Virus record (IMG/VR): IMGVR_UViG_3300020470_000021
Location: 1 to 47,778 of that record
Direction: 5' to 3' (one strand)
From: a virus
DNA length: 47,778 bases
Part shown: positions 1-7,829 of the stretch, in pieces
Layout of the letters: each line of letters opens with the position of its first letter
How positions within the stretch are numbered: position 1 is the first letter of the stretch
Notes under the pieces: model-generated
Seen by the model: only the letters and a program-made list of their open reading frames with translations
Told to the model about the DNA's origin: nothing
Databases searched by the model: none
Position numbers and translations under genes: made by a program

Positions 1-885
1 TTGTCTGATGCATCTTCTAATTCTTTTTTCAATTCGTTCCACTGTGTCGTGTCTTTAACTTGTAGTTTATTACCATACTTATCCAGTAAATCACCACTCT
101 TTACTAAGTCAAGAAATATAGATTTATTCTTTCTTTTAAATAAGTCGTCCTTCTTCATTGCTGCCTCCAATATAATATCATCAATTGCTATTATACTTTC
201 TGAGACTTGTTTGTCAAGGGATAAATGTTTGAAAAGTGCATCCCCTAATTCTTGACCGAACTCTGTATCTGATGGATAGTGAACACCACCTAACATTCTA
301 GACTGACCAATGTAATCTCCTATCTTCATAATTTCCATACGATGTCTCATAGGTACATTGTCTGCAAGATATCTTGCCATAAGTCTACCTTGTGTTGCAT
401 GACCAGATGGATATGATGGAGAGTTTGCAGTCTTTAAAGGAACAATTGTAAATGCAAGTTGTCTCTCAAAGTTCATTTTAGATGCAAGTTTGTATGGTCT
501 TACTCTGTTATAATGTAGTTTAAGTTCTAAAATGATTGGAGAGGAGTTATCTACGAGTTTTTTCGCCTTGTCAATGAGTCTTAGGTCTAGTTCGTTCTTC
601 TTAAAATACCTTTTAAATGGTAACTTTATCTTCTTATCTACCTCTAACATGAAGTCTTTTGCAACTTCCATGTCTCTATCTGCAACCATAGATTGCAGAA
701 TCAAGAGTTCTTTTCTTACCTCTTCACTATCATTTTTTGGGAAAGGTCTAGACTTCCACTCTTCAACTTCAAAGTCTTTAAATGCACCTTTATCACTCTC
801 CAACCTTTTTTTCTTTTTAGGTGGAAGTGGTGTATTGTGCCCTAGACTATTGAGGTCTTCTTGAAATTGTGTAAATGTTCGCATA
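1..885 (-). CDS. PAP2-family acid phosphatase (3' end outside window)
   Basis: The open frame reads from ATG at 885 to the window edge without a stop, giving 295 visible residues. The three PAP2/vanadium haloperoxidase phosphatase motifs are present: K-x6-RP at residues 122-130, PSGH at 159-162 and SR-x5-H-x3-D at about 195-206. The catalytic His should be in SRMLGGVHYPSD. The first 90 residues are charged and low in complexity. After the phosphatase core comes a Lys/Glu-rich tail of at least 75 residues that I do not recognise. No signal peptide or membrane helix is visible, unlike most bacterial PAP2 lipid phosphatases, so a soluble cytoplasmic or virion phosphatase is more likely. A good ribosome site (AAGGAAA) precedes the ATG and a late-type octamer lies just upstream. 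The substrate is unknown. Family assignment is confident, role is not. Confidence 0.8.
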
Positions 886-907
886 AATTATTTCCTTCGT
901 TTAATAC

Positions 908-915
908 TATTTATG
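908..915 (-). promoter_or_regulatory. T4 late-type promoter octamer upstream of PAP2 gene
   Basis: The minus strand reads CATAAATA, one base from the T4 late consensus TATAAATA, 22 bases before the PAP2 ATG. An AAGGAAA ribosome site lies between. A terminator lies immediately upstream, so this would start a new transcription unit. The same CATAAATA form occurs before the curli operon. Confidence 0.5.
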
Positions 916-924
916 CAAATAAAA

Positions 925-949
925 AAGGGAAACTCTAGAAGTTTCCCTT
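925..949 (-). terminator. Rho-independent terminator
   Basis: On the minus strand a perfect 9-bp stem (AAGGGAAAC paired with GTTTCCCTT, 7-base loop) is followed by a T-rich run. The plus direction lacks a T run, so it terminates minus-strand transcription coming from the 1047..1953 genes. Confidence 0.85.
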
Positions 950-969
950 AGTAGCAATTTACTGTGTAG

Positions 970-1046
970 GTTAATGTGGAGATTATCTACTTACAGCGGA
1001 AGGACGCTAATCGACTCTATTTTTACCCATACGACTCCACTGGGTA
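970..1046 (-). ncRNA. Structured 3' region with candidate pseudoknot
   Basis: This non-coding stretch lies between the stop of the gene ending at 1047 and the terminator at 925-949. On the minus strand a 6-bp hairpin (TACCCA/TGGGTA, 1024-1046) has an 11-base loop. The GTGGAG in that loop is complementary to CTCCAC at 976-981, which would make an H-type pseudoknot. Between them lies a small hairpin AGCG-6-CGCT (995-1008). It could be a 3'-UTR-derived small RNA or an mRNA end protector. I do not recognise a family. Confidence 0.45.
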
Positions 1047-1250
1047 TCATTTTTGTAATCTGTGTTGATGAAGATATTCGTCATATTCAGCAATCTTATC
1101 TTCTAAGATTTGTTGACGATTTTCATTCTGTTTGAGTTTTCTGAGTTGAATGAGTTCCTTCTTCAACCTAACTTTCTGTTGAAGAATATCAATGACAGTG
1201 TGTCCTATCAGAACACCCTTGTCCGAACTCTGTTTATCTGTACCCATCAT
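1047..1250 (-). CDS. Small coiled-coil hypothetical protein
   Basis: A 67-residue, highly charged protein with no recognised family. Residues 25-60 are rich in Lys, Glu, Gln and Leu with heptad-like spacing, so a helical or coiled-coil protein is likely. Its start overlaps the stop of the upstream gene by four bases (ATGA), which points to translational coupling. It is the last gene before a structured 3' region and a terminator. Two ATGs in tandem (1250 and 1247) could both serve as start. Confidence 0.65.
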   Translation of the reverse strand: MMGTDKQSSDKGVLIGHTVIDILQQKVRLKKELIQLRKLKQNENRQQILEDKIAEYDEYLHQHRLQK

Positions 1251-1438
1251 AAAAACATTAACAATAATGCCCCTAATATTAAAATTCCAAAGAATGCAAT
1301 CTTACGATTTACACTCTGTCTATACTCACACCATTCTAAATATGGCAATGCATCACGACCAATCTCTGGTAAAGGTGGTCTACTAAAGTATTTATGTCGT
1401 TTTCTCTGTCGTTTATTGTTAGAAATTACACTAATCAT
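1247..1438 (-). CDS. Small membrane-anchored hypothetical protein
   Basis: A 63-residue protein with a basic N-terminal half (KRQRKRHK at about residues 9-16) and one C-terminal transmembrane helix (IAFFGILILGALLLMFL, the last 17 residues). The topology suggests a tail-anchored protein with the basic part in the cytoplasm. It overlaps both neighbours by four bases, typical of phage operons. Function unknown. Confidence 0.65.
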   Translation of the reverse strand: MISVISNNKRQRKRHKYFSRPPLPEIGRDALPYLEWCEYRQSVNRKIAFFGILILGALLLMFL

Positions 1439-1953
1439 ACAACACTCATCCCATTTCTAAGTAATTTTAATTCGTTTATTGTGTCTCTTGCAGTCTTGTG
1501 TTTGATACCAATACCACCAGCTTTAACCCAAGCATCGATATTTTTACCTCTATCATCAATCAAAACACTACCTTTTTGAGCAAAAGCTGCCTTTTGAGCA
1601 CCACTCATTGTGCAAGTAACAACAATAGTAGGGTCAACCCACTGTTTAATCCACTCATGTTTATCCCAAACTACCAACTCTCTGTTAATAACACCAGCTG
1701 CAGTTAGGATTTCTAGAGGCAACCCAGTATGTTTTAGGTAACCCATTAACTCCCACATATCTTTCATAGGTGGAAGATTTCTAAACAACCTTTTGTTGGT
1801 CAATTCTTCTTTTCTTCTATCATATTCAGAATGACCAGCATCATCAGAAGTTAATTTCATTCCGATCATATTCTCAACACCCAATGCAAAGTCTGTTAAG
1901 ACTCCATCCATGTCGATAAAAATTCTTTTCACTTTTACTTTATTCTCTAACAT
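1435..1953 (-). CDS. HAD-family 5'(3')-deoxyribonucleotidase-like phosphatase
   Basis: A 172-residue HAD phosphatase. The nucleophile motif I is DMDGVLTD at residues 14-21, with both catalytic aspartates. Motif II threonine lies in ILTAAG and motif IV in LIDDRGKN near residue 130. Length and layout match 5'-nucleotidase, deoxy (pyrimidine), type C proteins (NT5C) found in many phages, which dephosphorylate dNMPs and adjust nucleotide pools. The ATG at 1953 is preceded by the overlapping end of the next upstream gene. The exact substrate cannot be read from sequence. Confidence 0.8.
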   Translation of the reverse strand: MLENKVKVKRIFIDMDGVLTDFALGVENMIGMKLTSDDAGHSEYDRRKEELTNKRLFRNLPPMKDMWELMGYLKHTGLPLEILTAAGVINRELVVWDKHEWIKQWVDPTIVVTCTMSGAQKAAFAQKGSVLIDDRGKNIDAWVKAGGIGIKHKTARDTINELKLLRNGMSVV

Positions 1954-2128
1954 AATTCTTTAAACTTTTTAGGAATTCTTTCATTAGAAATTCCTTTGTT
2001 GCAACCACATAATCCTCTACTGATGCATATGGTTCCTCATTCCAAGTTCTTCTCTCAACACAATTTTCTGTGTACATTGTCTGACAAAAAGACTTAAACT
2101 CTGGTGTATCTACTAATTCCATGTTCAT
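1940..2128 (-). CDS. Small hypothetical protein
   Basis: A 62-residue acidic protein with no recognised domain and no signal or membrane segment. A second in-frame ATG two codons in (MNMEL) is possible. It overlaps its neighbours by 4 and 14 bases, so it belongs to the same operon as the nucleotidase. Function unknown. Confidence 0.65.
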   Translation of the reverse strand: MNMELVDTPEFKSFCQTMYTENCVERRTWNEEPYASVEDYVVATKEFLMKEFLKSLKNYVRE

Positions 2129-2475
2129 CTTAAGTAGTCAGGCCCATATTGTCTCATCCCAATAATAGGATAAGGTGCCTTTAGAAGGTTACCTCTTGGT
2201 GCATTCAATGCTGGTGTTTTCCATCCAGCAGCTTTTAGAATATCACCTTCTCTGAAAGTGATTCCACCAACACCTTTGGTAAATTCTTTTGCATTAATAA
2301 AACCCCAAACTGACTTTTGATTACCACTATCAGTGATAATTTTAATGTATTTCTGACCCGCATAAGATGGGTAAGTATTGTACTCTGTCAAGTTGGGAAA
2401 CTGGTCAAAATGTGCTTTGTTTATATCTGCACAAAGTTTTTCAACAGCATCAACTAACTCTTTACTAACTTTCAT
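2125..2475 (-). CDS. Hypothetical protein of marine T4-like phage type
   Basis: A 116-residue soluble protein. The middle reads as a beta-rich fold with a conserved-looking segment SVWGFINAKEF and then FREGDILKAAGWKTPALN. I have the impression of related small proteins in marine T4-like phages but cannot name a family. The ATG at 2475 has a strong ribosome site (AAAGGAG). The mRNA leader holds a large folded element behind its own sigma70-like promoter, so this gene and the small operon below it may be controlled at the RNA level. Confidence 0.7.
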   Translation of the reverse strand: MKVSKELVDAVEKLCADINKAHFDQFPNLTEYNTYPSYAGQKYIKIITDSGNQKSVWGFINAKEFTKGVGGITFREGDILKAAGWKTPALNAPRGNLLKAPYPIIGMRQYGPDYLR

Positions 2476-2479
2476 ATAA

Positions 2480-2593
2480 TCTCCTTTAAAAAGAGTACAT
2501 AACCCGCAACAGTCCCATCTTTACTCAATGGATTAACCACTATAGCCTTAAGGCAGTGGTTCCAGAGTGGGTTATGTACTATCAAATTCATAT
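2480..2593 (-). ncRNA. Structured leader or independent ncRNA (three-way junction)
   Basis: On the minus strand a perfect 12-bp outer stem joins 2569-2580 to 2494-2505. It encloses P2 (2535-2561: AACCACT, GCC, TTAA loop, GGC, bulge, AGTGGTT) and P3 (2514-2532, four pairs plus a G-U wobble that forms only on the minus strand). The outer stem is followed at once by TCTTTTT, so it can end transcription, and then by the AAAGGAG ribosome site. CTCTTT can itself pair with AAGGAG. It has its own promoter at 2598-2627. This fits either a riboswitch-like leader or a roughly 100-nt RNA. No known riboswitch family is recognised. Confidence 0.6.
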
Positions 2594-2597
2594 GGCT

Positions 2598-2627
2598 ATT
2601 ATACTAAAAAGTGTACCCATAGGTCAA
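2598..2627 (-). promoter_or_regulatory. Sigma70-like promoter, 18-bp spacer class
   Basis: The minus strand has TTGACC, an 18-bp spacer containing GGGTACA, then TATAAT. The 30-bp unit is identical to the one at 35354..35383 and closely related to three others. It drives the structured leader and the gene at 2125..2475. Confidence 0.8.
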
Positions 2628-2629
2628 GT

Positions 2630-2899
2630 TTAACCATGTGGGCCAGGTCTTGACATAAGATTATCATAAACTAGATGCATTAAAAGGTCTCTCATTGAGT
2701 CCATATCCCAATGGCCTTTACAATCTTTACACCATTTACATTTTTTGAAAGCAATCTTATGGTCAATCATAGCTTTTTTGACATCATACATTTTGATACC
2801 ATAGTCAAAATTTACTGCATTACAAACAGCATCATCGTCCATAGCATCAACAATGTCTATTGCATTGTCTACTATCATGTCGTTTATTGGATGACTCAT
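2630..2899 (-). CDS. Small Cys/His-containing hypothetical protein
   Basis: An 89-residue acidic protein. A short cluster KKCKWCKDCKGHWD (about residues 52-65) contains three Cys and a His, which could bind a metal ion. Before it lies an aspartate-rich segment (MDDDAV). It has its own promoter just upstream and a ribosome site AGGAGAA. No family recognised; single-gene unit between two promoters. Confidence 0.65.
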   Translation of the reverse strand: MSHPINDMIVDNAIDIVDAMDDDAVCNAVNFDYGIKMYDVKKAMIDHKIAFKKCKWCKDCKGHWDMDSMRDLLMHLVYDNLMSRPGPHG

Positions 2900-2925
2900 A
2901 ATTCATTTCTCCTAATTGATACTAC

Positions 2926-2955
2926 ATTATACAAAAAAATGTACCCTAGAGTCAA
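2926..2955 (-). promoter_or_regulatory. Sigma70-like promoter, 18-bp spacer class, overlapping a terminator
   Basis: TTGACT, an 18-bp spacer with GGGTACA and a T run, then TATAAT on the minus strand. The -35 box is in the loop and descending arm of the terminator at 2938-2969, and the terminator's T tract is the promoter spacer. It drives the gene at 2630..2899. Confidence 0.8.
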
Positions 2956-2969
2956 CTCTAAGGTACATT
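2938..2969 (-). terminator. Terminator after tRNA-Ala, fused to a promoter
   Basis: Minus-strand stem AATGTACC + TAGAG pairs with CTCTA + GGTACATT (one internal mismatch, TTGA loop), followed by seven Ts. It lies six bases after the CCA end of tRNA-Ala. The same bases carry the -35 box and spacer of the next promoter. Confidence 0.8.
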
Positions 2970-2974
2970 TAATT

Positions 2975-3050
2975 TGGTGGAGCTGATAGGAATCGAACCT
3001 ACGACCTACTGGATGCAAACCAGTCGCTCTCCCTACTGAGCTACAGCCCC
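2975..3050 (-). tRNA. tRNA-Ala (anticodon TGC)
   Basis: A complete 76-base cloverleaf on the minus strand: acceptor GGGGCTG paired with CAGCTCC (one G-U), D arm GCTC/GAGC, anticodon stem CTGG/CCAG with loop TTTGCAT (anticodon TGC), T arm with TTCGATT loop, discriminator A and an encoded CCA. It directly follows the stop codon of the 2OG oxygenase at 3051, so it is processed from a longer transcript. Confidence 0.95.
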
Positions 3051-3530
3051 CTAAAAATAGTTAAAATTAAGATTATATCTGAATTTTGTATTGGTGCAAT
3101 TTGTAGAGCAATGTGGTTTAGTAGAGTCAAATTCTACCCATCTATTTGCAACACTTTCCACCTTTGTCCCATCTGAAAATTGGGTATATCCATCATTAGA
3201 ATTGATATAAAACAATGCAGTTTTACATGGATAATCTGAGTCTGTATGTGGTGGATGCACCTGTAAAGTGTCGTTCTTTGGATATGCATTTGCTTTAATT
3301 CTGATTAATGATTTAATGTCTACCAACTGCATTAAAGGAAGAAGTAGATTAAGACCTTCTGCATCTACTGGTTGATCGTTATCATAGAACATATGAGTCA
3401 TAAGAATTTGTTCAGTATCACCCCTTTCAACTATGCCTGGCTGAATATGCCATGTCATTGCATCACTCATAATGAATTGTTGAATTCTTTCAAATTCATA
3501 CTTGGTCATAAAGTTATCTTTTATAATCAT
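3051..3530 (-). CDS. 2OG-Fe(II) oxygenase-like protein
   Basis: A 159-residue protein with the double-stranded beta-helix pattern of 2-oxoglutarate/Fe(II) oxygenases. The HxD pair is HTD in VHPPHTDSDY (about residues 92-102). The distal His is in KPHCST and the 2OG-binding Arg follows in KFRYNLN near the C terminus. It is one of five such oxygenases in this window. It overlaps the next upstream oxygenase by one base and runs into tRNA-Ala. Substrate unknown; protein, nucleic-acid and small-molecule targets are all possible. Confidence 0.75.
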   Translation of the reverse strand: MIIKDNFMTKYEFERIQQFIMSDAMTWHIQPGIVERGDTEQILMTHMFYDNDQPVDAEGLNLLLPLMQLVDIKSLIRIKANAYPKNDTLQVHPPHTDSDYPCKTALFYINSNDGYTQFSDGTKVESVANRWVEFDSTKPHCSTNCTNTKFRYNLNFNYF

Positions 3531-4174
3531 TAGAATGGTGCCTCGTCTCTGGTAAAATCGTGTGCCATATTTCCAGCAACAACATATCGTTTTTTATCAT
3601 TTGGTTGTTTAGGAACTTGATGGTATAGGTGAGATTGAAATAGAATGAGTCTACCAGTTTTTGATGGTATACTTAATGCAACATCATCGATAACTCTTCT
3701 TTCATCAACCTTTTCTTCTACTTGTCCTTCCATTATAGATGTTAAGTTACTAGGAAACTGCAATGGTGGTGCAGTTTCTTCATCTTCTATGTAAGGATAA
3801 TACACCCAACTCCAAACTGCTGGAAAGTGTCCATGTGCTGGTGCATAATCACCTTTGTGATATCTCATACCCCAACAATGAGTATAAGTTCCAACAAAAT
3901 TAACACCAAATCTAGATTCACTAATTTCTGATGCGACTGCACCAGCCCAATCCATTAATTTCTGAAATTCTGGTGGGTCAAATGTTTTCCATCCAGTAAA
4001 TGTTGATACCTTTGCATTGATACTATCGTATCCACCAACACCCTTATTGTCTAAATCATCAATTACTTTGATAAGGTCAGAGTTTATCTCCATGATAAGG
4101 TCTGGGGCATCAATAACATGAATCAATGGATGGTCTGTAACATCTATCTGATGGTCTTCTCTATTATTCCACAT
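3530..4174 (-). CDS. Putative 2OG-Fe(II) oxygenase (2OG-FeII_Oxy_5-like)
   Basis: A 214-residue protein resembling the putative 2OG-Fe(II) oxygenases common in marine T4-like phages. The pattern AHGHFPAVWSWVYY (about residues 113-126) gives the first metal ligands, SHLYHQV near residue 183 the distal His, and KKRYVVAGN the 2OG-binding Arg. There is no signal peptide. It sits between a second oxygenase and a Mom-like protein, with one-base overlaps on both sides. The grouping with a DNA-modification gene makes a nucleic-acid substrate possible, but this is inference. Confidence 0.7.
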   Translation of the reverse strand: MWNNREDHQIDVTDHPLIHVIDAPDLIMEINSDLIKVIDDLDNKGVGGYDSINAKVSTFTGWKTFDPPEFQKLMDWAGAVASEISESRFGVNFVGTYTHCWGMRYHKGDYAPAHGHFPAVWSWVYYPYIEDEETAPPLQFPSNLTSIMEGQVEEKVDERRVIDDVALSIPSKTGRLILFQSHLYHQVPKQPNDKKRYVVAGNMAHDFTRDEAPF

Positions 4175-4968
4175 TATAAAAATCCTTCCAAACTTCCTCT
4201 ACCATATTTAGACTCCACTTTTGACACATTACTTTCATTGAACTCTGTCTGAGTTCCATCATATTTGAAAGGTATATCTGATGTAAAAACCCAGTCTTTA
4301 GAATTAGGTTCTAAGACTTTCCATTCAAGAGAATCATCTTTAGGATGATTCAATGACCATTCTACAGTAGAATTCTTTAAATACTTTCTATCTTTTTTAG
4401 TCATAGGATAGATGTATCTAAATTGTTTACCAAATACTCTCTTCAATCCTAATTCAATTCTTTGTTCAAAGTTTGGTCTATGACCATACTTCAATCCTTC
4501 TTCATTGGGTAATTGTCCCTGTATGGTTCTAGGATGAACCTTCTCACCCTTTTCAGTAACATACAAATCTGTCCATGAAAATCCACCATAAAGAAAGTTA
4601 GATGCTTGATATACATATCCAACCTTTCCTACAATACCATCTGCCCAAGTAAACAGATATTTTATATCTGTATTTTCCTTACACCATTTAATGATAAGAG
4701 ATAGTAATTGTGATTCTGAGTTTCTCAACATCTTATCATCCATACACATCTTTCCTATTTCAAAATAGTCTTTTGTATCTAATTCTGGAAATAGTTTTTT
4801 GATGGTATGTTTAGGTCTGGTTCCCCAACCTAAAGTTAGAACTCCAACTAATTCATCATCAACATAACAACCTAACCACTTCTTGGTTAGTTTTGGCATT
4901 ATTGGTGAATAATGTCTATCTTGAATGAATAGTGTCCCAACACGATAATCTACTTCTTTTATTATCAT
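4174..4968 (-). CDS. Mom-like DNA modification protein (GNAT fold)
   Basis: A 264-residue protein resembling the phage Mu Mom family, which converts adenine to a carbamoylmethyl-type base. The N-terminal half has a GNAT-like layout: WLGCYVDDELVGVLTLGWGTRP (about residues 30-51), then FEIGKMCMDDKM, then LFTWADGIVGKVGYVYQASNFLYGG, the part most like Mom. The C-terminal third is basic and unrecognised. I chose ATG 4968, which overlaps the gp41 stop as ATGA; a TTG three codons upstream is less likely. Mom-type genes protect phage DNA from restriction. Lysine or RNA targets cannot be excluded. Confidence 0.65.
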   Translation of the reverse strand: MIIKEVDYRVGTLFIQDRHYSPIMPKLTKKWLGCYVDDELVGVLTLGWGTRPKHTIKKLFPELDTKDYFEIGKMCMDDKMLRNSESQLLSLIIKWCKENTDIKYLFTWADGIVGKVGYVYQASNFLYGGFSWTDLYVTEKGEKVHPRTIQGQLPNEEGLKYGHRPNFEQRIELGLKRVFGKQFRYIYPMTKKDRKYLKNSTVEWSLNHPKDDSLEWKVLEPNSKDWVFTSDIPFKYDGTQTEFNESNVSKVESKYGRGSLEGFL

Positions 4969-6350
4969 ATATTCCAACCATCTGTCTTCTCCTCACTAAT
5001 TCTTTTTCCTGTATCAGAGTTGTCAAATGCTGGCCCAGCATCATGTAATTCATCTTGTGCAGACTGTTCACAATCATACAACTTCATACGACTTCTGTCC
5101 ACACCAATTACAAACCTTCTGTAGTATGATGGGTCATTGTATCGATTCTTTAATTGTTTTACCATTATCTGGTCTAAGTCTTCAAGTTCTTCTGTAGATA
5201 TCAATGCAAGCATCAAGTCAGCAGTTGCTGGTAATCCAAAAGATTCTGATGTATCTTCGAGTCCAACATCTGTTGATGTGAATCCAGTTCTGTTTGTTTG
5301 TGTTGCACTCATGACTGGAATGTCATGTTCTACTGCAAGTCCTCTAACTTCTTCTGCAATACTTTTAACATAGGTATATGTGTTTGCATTACTGCCAGGC
5401 TTAATTCTTGATGATGCACATATGTTTAGATAATCGATATAGATTATATCTGGAACAAAATCTTTTTTAAGACTTAACTCTTGTAATAGATGTCTAAAGT
5501 GTCCAGTATGTGCAGCTGCTGTTGGGTATTCTTTGACTACCAACCTACCAACTGTCTTATCTCTAATAGATTTAATCTTTTTATCATACATGTCTTTTGG
5601 TAAATCTGAAAGGTCTTGTAATGGAACATTCATTAAGTTTGCATCTATTCTTTCTGCAATCTTTTCTTCACTCATTTCCATCGATATGTAAAGTACATTC
5701 TTACCCATCATGAGATTGTTGGCTGCACAATGACACATGAATAAGGATTTACCAACCCCAGTTCCAGCCATTATGATATTTAAAGTCTTGTTGGGCATTC
5801 CACCCTTTGTGATTTTGTTAAGTAGGTCTAAATCGAATGGAAGTTTTTCTTCTTCTGTATGATAGAAATCATATCTTTGGTCAGCATTTTCCATCCAGTC
5901 ATGACCAATATGTTGGTCAAAAGATACTGCAAGTGCATCCTTAAGTAACTCTGGAATCTCACCTTTACTTCTCTTTGAATTCTTATCCAAGATAGTAATA
6001 GAATCCATTACTGCATTATAAACTGCTCTATCTTTACACCACTTCTCTGTTTCATCTAATAGAAACTCTTCTGGTGTTTCTTCTGTTGATGATTTACATT
6101 GAGATACAATGTGTAATGCACTGGATAGTTCATCTTGATTGAGACCACTTGCCTCATTCATCTGAATAGTTAATGCTTCATGAGTTGGATTTTGATTATA
6201 CTTTTCAAAGTATGATTTGATATTAAGAAAGATTAATCTCTCTTCTCTCTCAGAAAAGAACTCATCCCTTATATAAGGAATAACCTTACGAGTATATGTA
6301 TCACTTGTAAAGAGATTCTTAAGTATTAATAATTCTAATCTACTCTGCAT
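4965..6350 (-). CDS. 41: Replicative DNA helicase gp41 (DnaB family)
   Basis: A 461-residue DnaB/gp41-type hexameric helicase that unwinds the lagging-strand template and works with the primase. An N-terminal helical domain (1-165) precedes the RecA-like core with Walker A GTGVGKS at 196-202, then [19 protein letters not shown], Walker B IIYIDYLN near 307 and the sensor region VMSATQTNR. The acidic tail is short. It overlaps UvsX by 11 bases upstream and the Mom-like gene by four bases downstream, matching the UvsX-gp41 order of T4-like phages. Confidence 0.95.
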   Translation of the reverse strand: MQSRLELLILKNLFTSDTYTRKVIPYIRDEFFSEREERLIFLNIKSYFEKYNQNPTHEALTIQMNEASGLNQDELSSALHIVSQCKSSTEETPEEFLLDETEKWCKDRAVYNAVMDSITILDKNSKRSKGEIPELLKDALAVSFDQHIGHDWMENADQRYDFYHTEEEKLPFDLDLLNKITKGGMPNKTLNIIMAGTGVGKSLFMCHCAANNLMMGKNVLYISMEMSEEKIAERIDANLMNVPLQDLSDLPKDMYDKKIKSIRDKTVGRLVVKEYPTAAAHTGHFRHLLQELSLKKDFVPDIIYIDYLNICASSRIKPGSNANTYTYVKSIAEEVRGLAVEHDIPVMSATQTNRTGFTSTDVGLEDTSESFGLPATADLMLALISTEELEDLDQIMVKQLKNRYNDPSYYRRFVIGVDRSRMKLYDCEQSAQDELHDAGPAFDNSDTGKRISEEKTDGWNI

Positions 6351-7386
6351 CTACTTCACTTTCAATTTCTTCTACTTCTGCACCATATCTAAATTCTTTC
6401 TTAGCACATTCATCTAATTGTTCTAAGATTTCTGGTGTAAAATAAGTTTCTGGATTGTTGTTAATGGTTTTTCCAAACTGAGTTTTACCATCTGGAAGTT
6501 CAATCCTTGTTGATACTTGTTTAAAGATACCATACTTAATTGCAAGTTCCAGAAGTCCATAATATCTAGATAATCCCTTATCATAAGTCAATCGAACATC
6601 GACCATTTTGTTTTCTACTGTGAGTCGAGATTTCCAATTCCTACAATGAATGATATTACCTATAACTTCTGTACCTTCTTTTTCTTTTCTCTTCGATAAG
6701 AATACTACACTAGAGGCTGCATATTTAAGACCACTTCCACCACCCATTTCTTTCTCTGGGTATAAGGAACCAATCTTATCATAGGTATGGTTCGTAACAA
6801 TCATAGGGACACCTACCTTTCCTAGTTTCAAAGTCAATACTCTGAATGCACCTTTGGTTACTTGTGCCTTCGTCATATCACGAACCATCTTTCCAGACTC
6901 TACATCTGTTACCTCTTTTTCAGTTGATAACATACCTAATGAGTCCAGAACAAATAATAGTTTCTGGTCTTCTTTTCGTGTCTTATCGTATTGGTCTAGT
7001 ATACGAACTGCTTCAGTTCTAAACTGCTCAATCGTAACTACTGGGACAATCATAATCCTTTTAGGGTCAATACCCCTTTCGACTATAATATCTTTGGTTA
7101 ATGCAGATTCACTCTCAAAGTAAATAACTGCACTATCTGGATTGTCTTCCAGAAATCTTTGACATATTCCTAGTGCAAAAAAAGTTTTACCAGTGGAAGA
7201 TTCACCTGCTAATGCAGTAATCTTGTTTGATGCAAGTCCACCATATATCGAACCACTTAAAAGTGCATTCAATATATATGAACCAGTGTCTAGATAACCA
7301 TCTACATCACCAGCAACGATACCATCGTCTACTACTGATGCAAGATCATTACCACTTGCTTTTGCAAGGTCTTTCAATAAATCCAT
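6340..7386 (-). CDS. uvsX: UvsX recombinase (RecA family)
   Basis: A 348-residue RecA/UvsX strand-exchange protein. Walker A is GESSTGKT at 61-68, Walker B is [11 protein letters not shown], and the L2-like segment includes [21 protein letters not shown]. The C-terminal tail is very acidic, as in other RecA-like proteins. In T4 it drives recombination-dependent replication with UvsY, gp32 and gp41/gp59. A GAGG ribosome site precedes ATG 7386 and the promoter at 7410-7437 supplies a short leader. Confidence 0.95.
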   Translation of the reverse strand: MDLLKDLAKASGNDLASVVDDGIVAGDVDGYLDTGSYILNALLSGSIYGGLASNKITALAGESSTGKTFFALGICQRFLEDNPDSAVIYFESESALTKDIIVERGIDPKRIMIVPVVTIEQFRTEAVRILDQYDKTRKEDQKLLFVLDSLGMLSTEKEVTDVESGKMVRDMTKAQVTKGAFRVLTLKLGKVGVPMIVTNHTYDKIGSLYPEKEMGGGSGLKYAASSVVFLSKRKEKEGTEVIGNIIHCRNWKSRLTVENKMVDVRLTYDKGLSRYYGLLELAIKYGIFKQVSTRIELPDGKTQFGKTINNNPETYFTPEILEQLDECAKKEFRYGAEVEEIESEVDAE

Positions 7387-7409
7387 AATAAATCCTCAAA
7401 TATAATACT

Positions 7410-7437
7410 ATTATACCACGAGTCCTTGTTCTGTCAA
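7410..7437 (-). promoter_or_regulatory. TTGACA-16-TATAAT promoter for uvsX
   Basis: Both hexamers are perfect on the minus strand with a 16-bp spacer. It overlaps the last codons of the nuclease gene. The -10 ends 23 bases before the uvsX ATG, leaving a leader of about 17 bases. Confidence 0.85.
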
Positions 7438-7827
7438 CCAAGTTCTGTTGGCCATGTGTTGTTCTTCAACTAGGTCTTTGTTTTCACCATTATAAGGTAC
7501 TGCATGGTGGTCTTCTATACTCTTGTCGTTATAACATTCAGACATATCTGGGTTATAAATTCTACCAAGTATTCTACCAAATTTTCCTTTTTCAGTTGAC
7601 TCTACCAATACTGAATCGTATTTTGCAACCCAGTCCTTGAAGTATTGTTTGGATGCAAGTCCAAATTTCTTTTCTTCTAGGTCTCTGGTTCTAGATTCTG
7701 GAGTATCGATTCCAGTCAGCCTTACTCTACCTTTATATAAGATGTCAAAGCCCAAATGTAATGTTACATCACATGTATCGCCATCTACAACTCTAGTGAT
7801 ATCCGCTCTGTAAATGTGTGGGTTCAT
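7411..7827 (-). CDS. Staphylococcal nuclease-like (SNase) endonuclease
   Basis: A 138-residue SNase/thermonuclease-fold protein. The OB-fold core starts with DITRVVDGDTCDVTL and the catalytic Arg-Glu pair lies in RVRLTGIDTPESR (about residues 35-47). The second Arg is in GKFGRILGRIY near 85. These match the Arg35, Glu43 and Arg87 arrangement of the staphylococcal enzyme, which cuts DNA and RNA with Ca2+. No signal peptide is visible, so it should act inside the cell, perhaps on host DNA. Its ribosome site is buried in a 10-bp hairpin, so expression from the gp43 read-through transcript may be blocked. Confidence 0.8.
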   Translation of the reverse strand: MNPHIYRADITRVVDGDTCDVTLHLGFDILYKGRVRLTGIDTPESRTRDLEEKKFGLASKQYFKDWVAKYDSVLVESTEKGKFGRILGRIYNPDMSECYNDKSIEDHHAVPYNGENKDLVEEQHMANRTWLTEQGLVV

Positions 7828-7829
7828 TT

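Noticed and set aside
1389-1396. CATAAATA-like sequence in the small membrane-protein gene
   Set aside because: It is 139 bases from the next start and inside coding sequence, so not supported as promoter.
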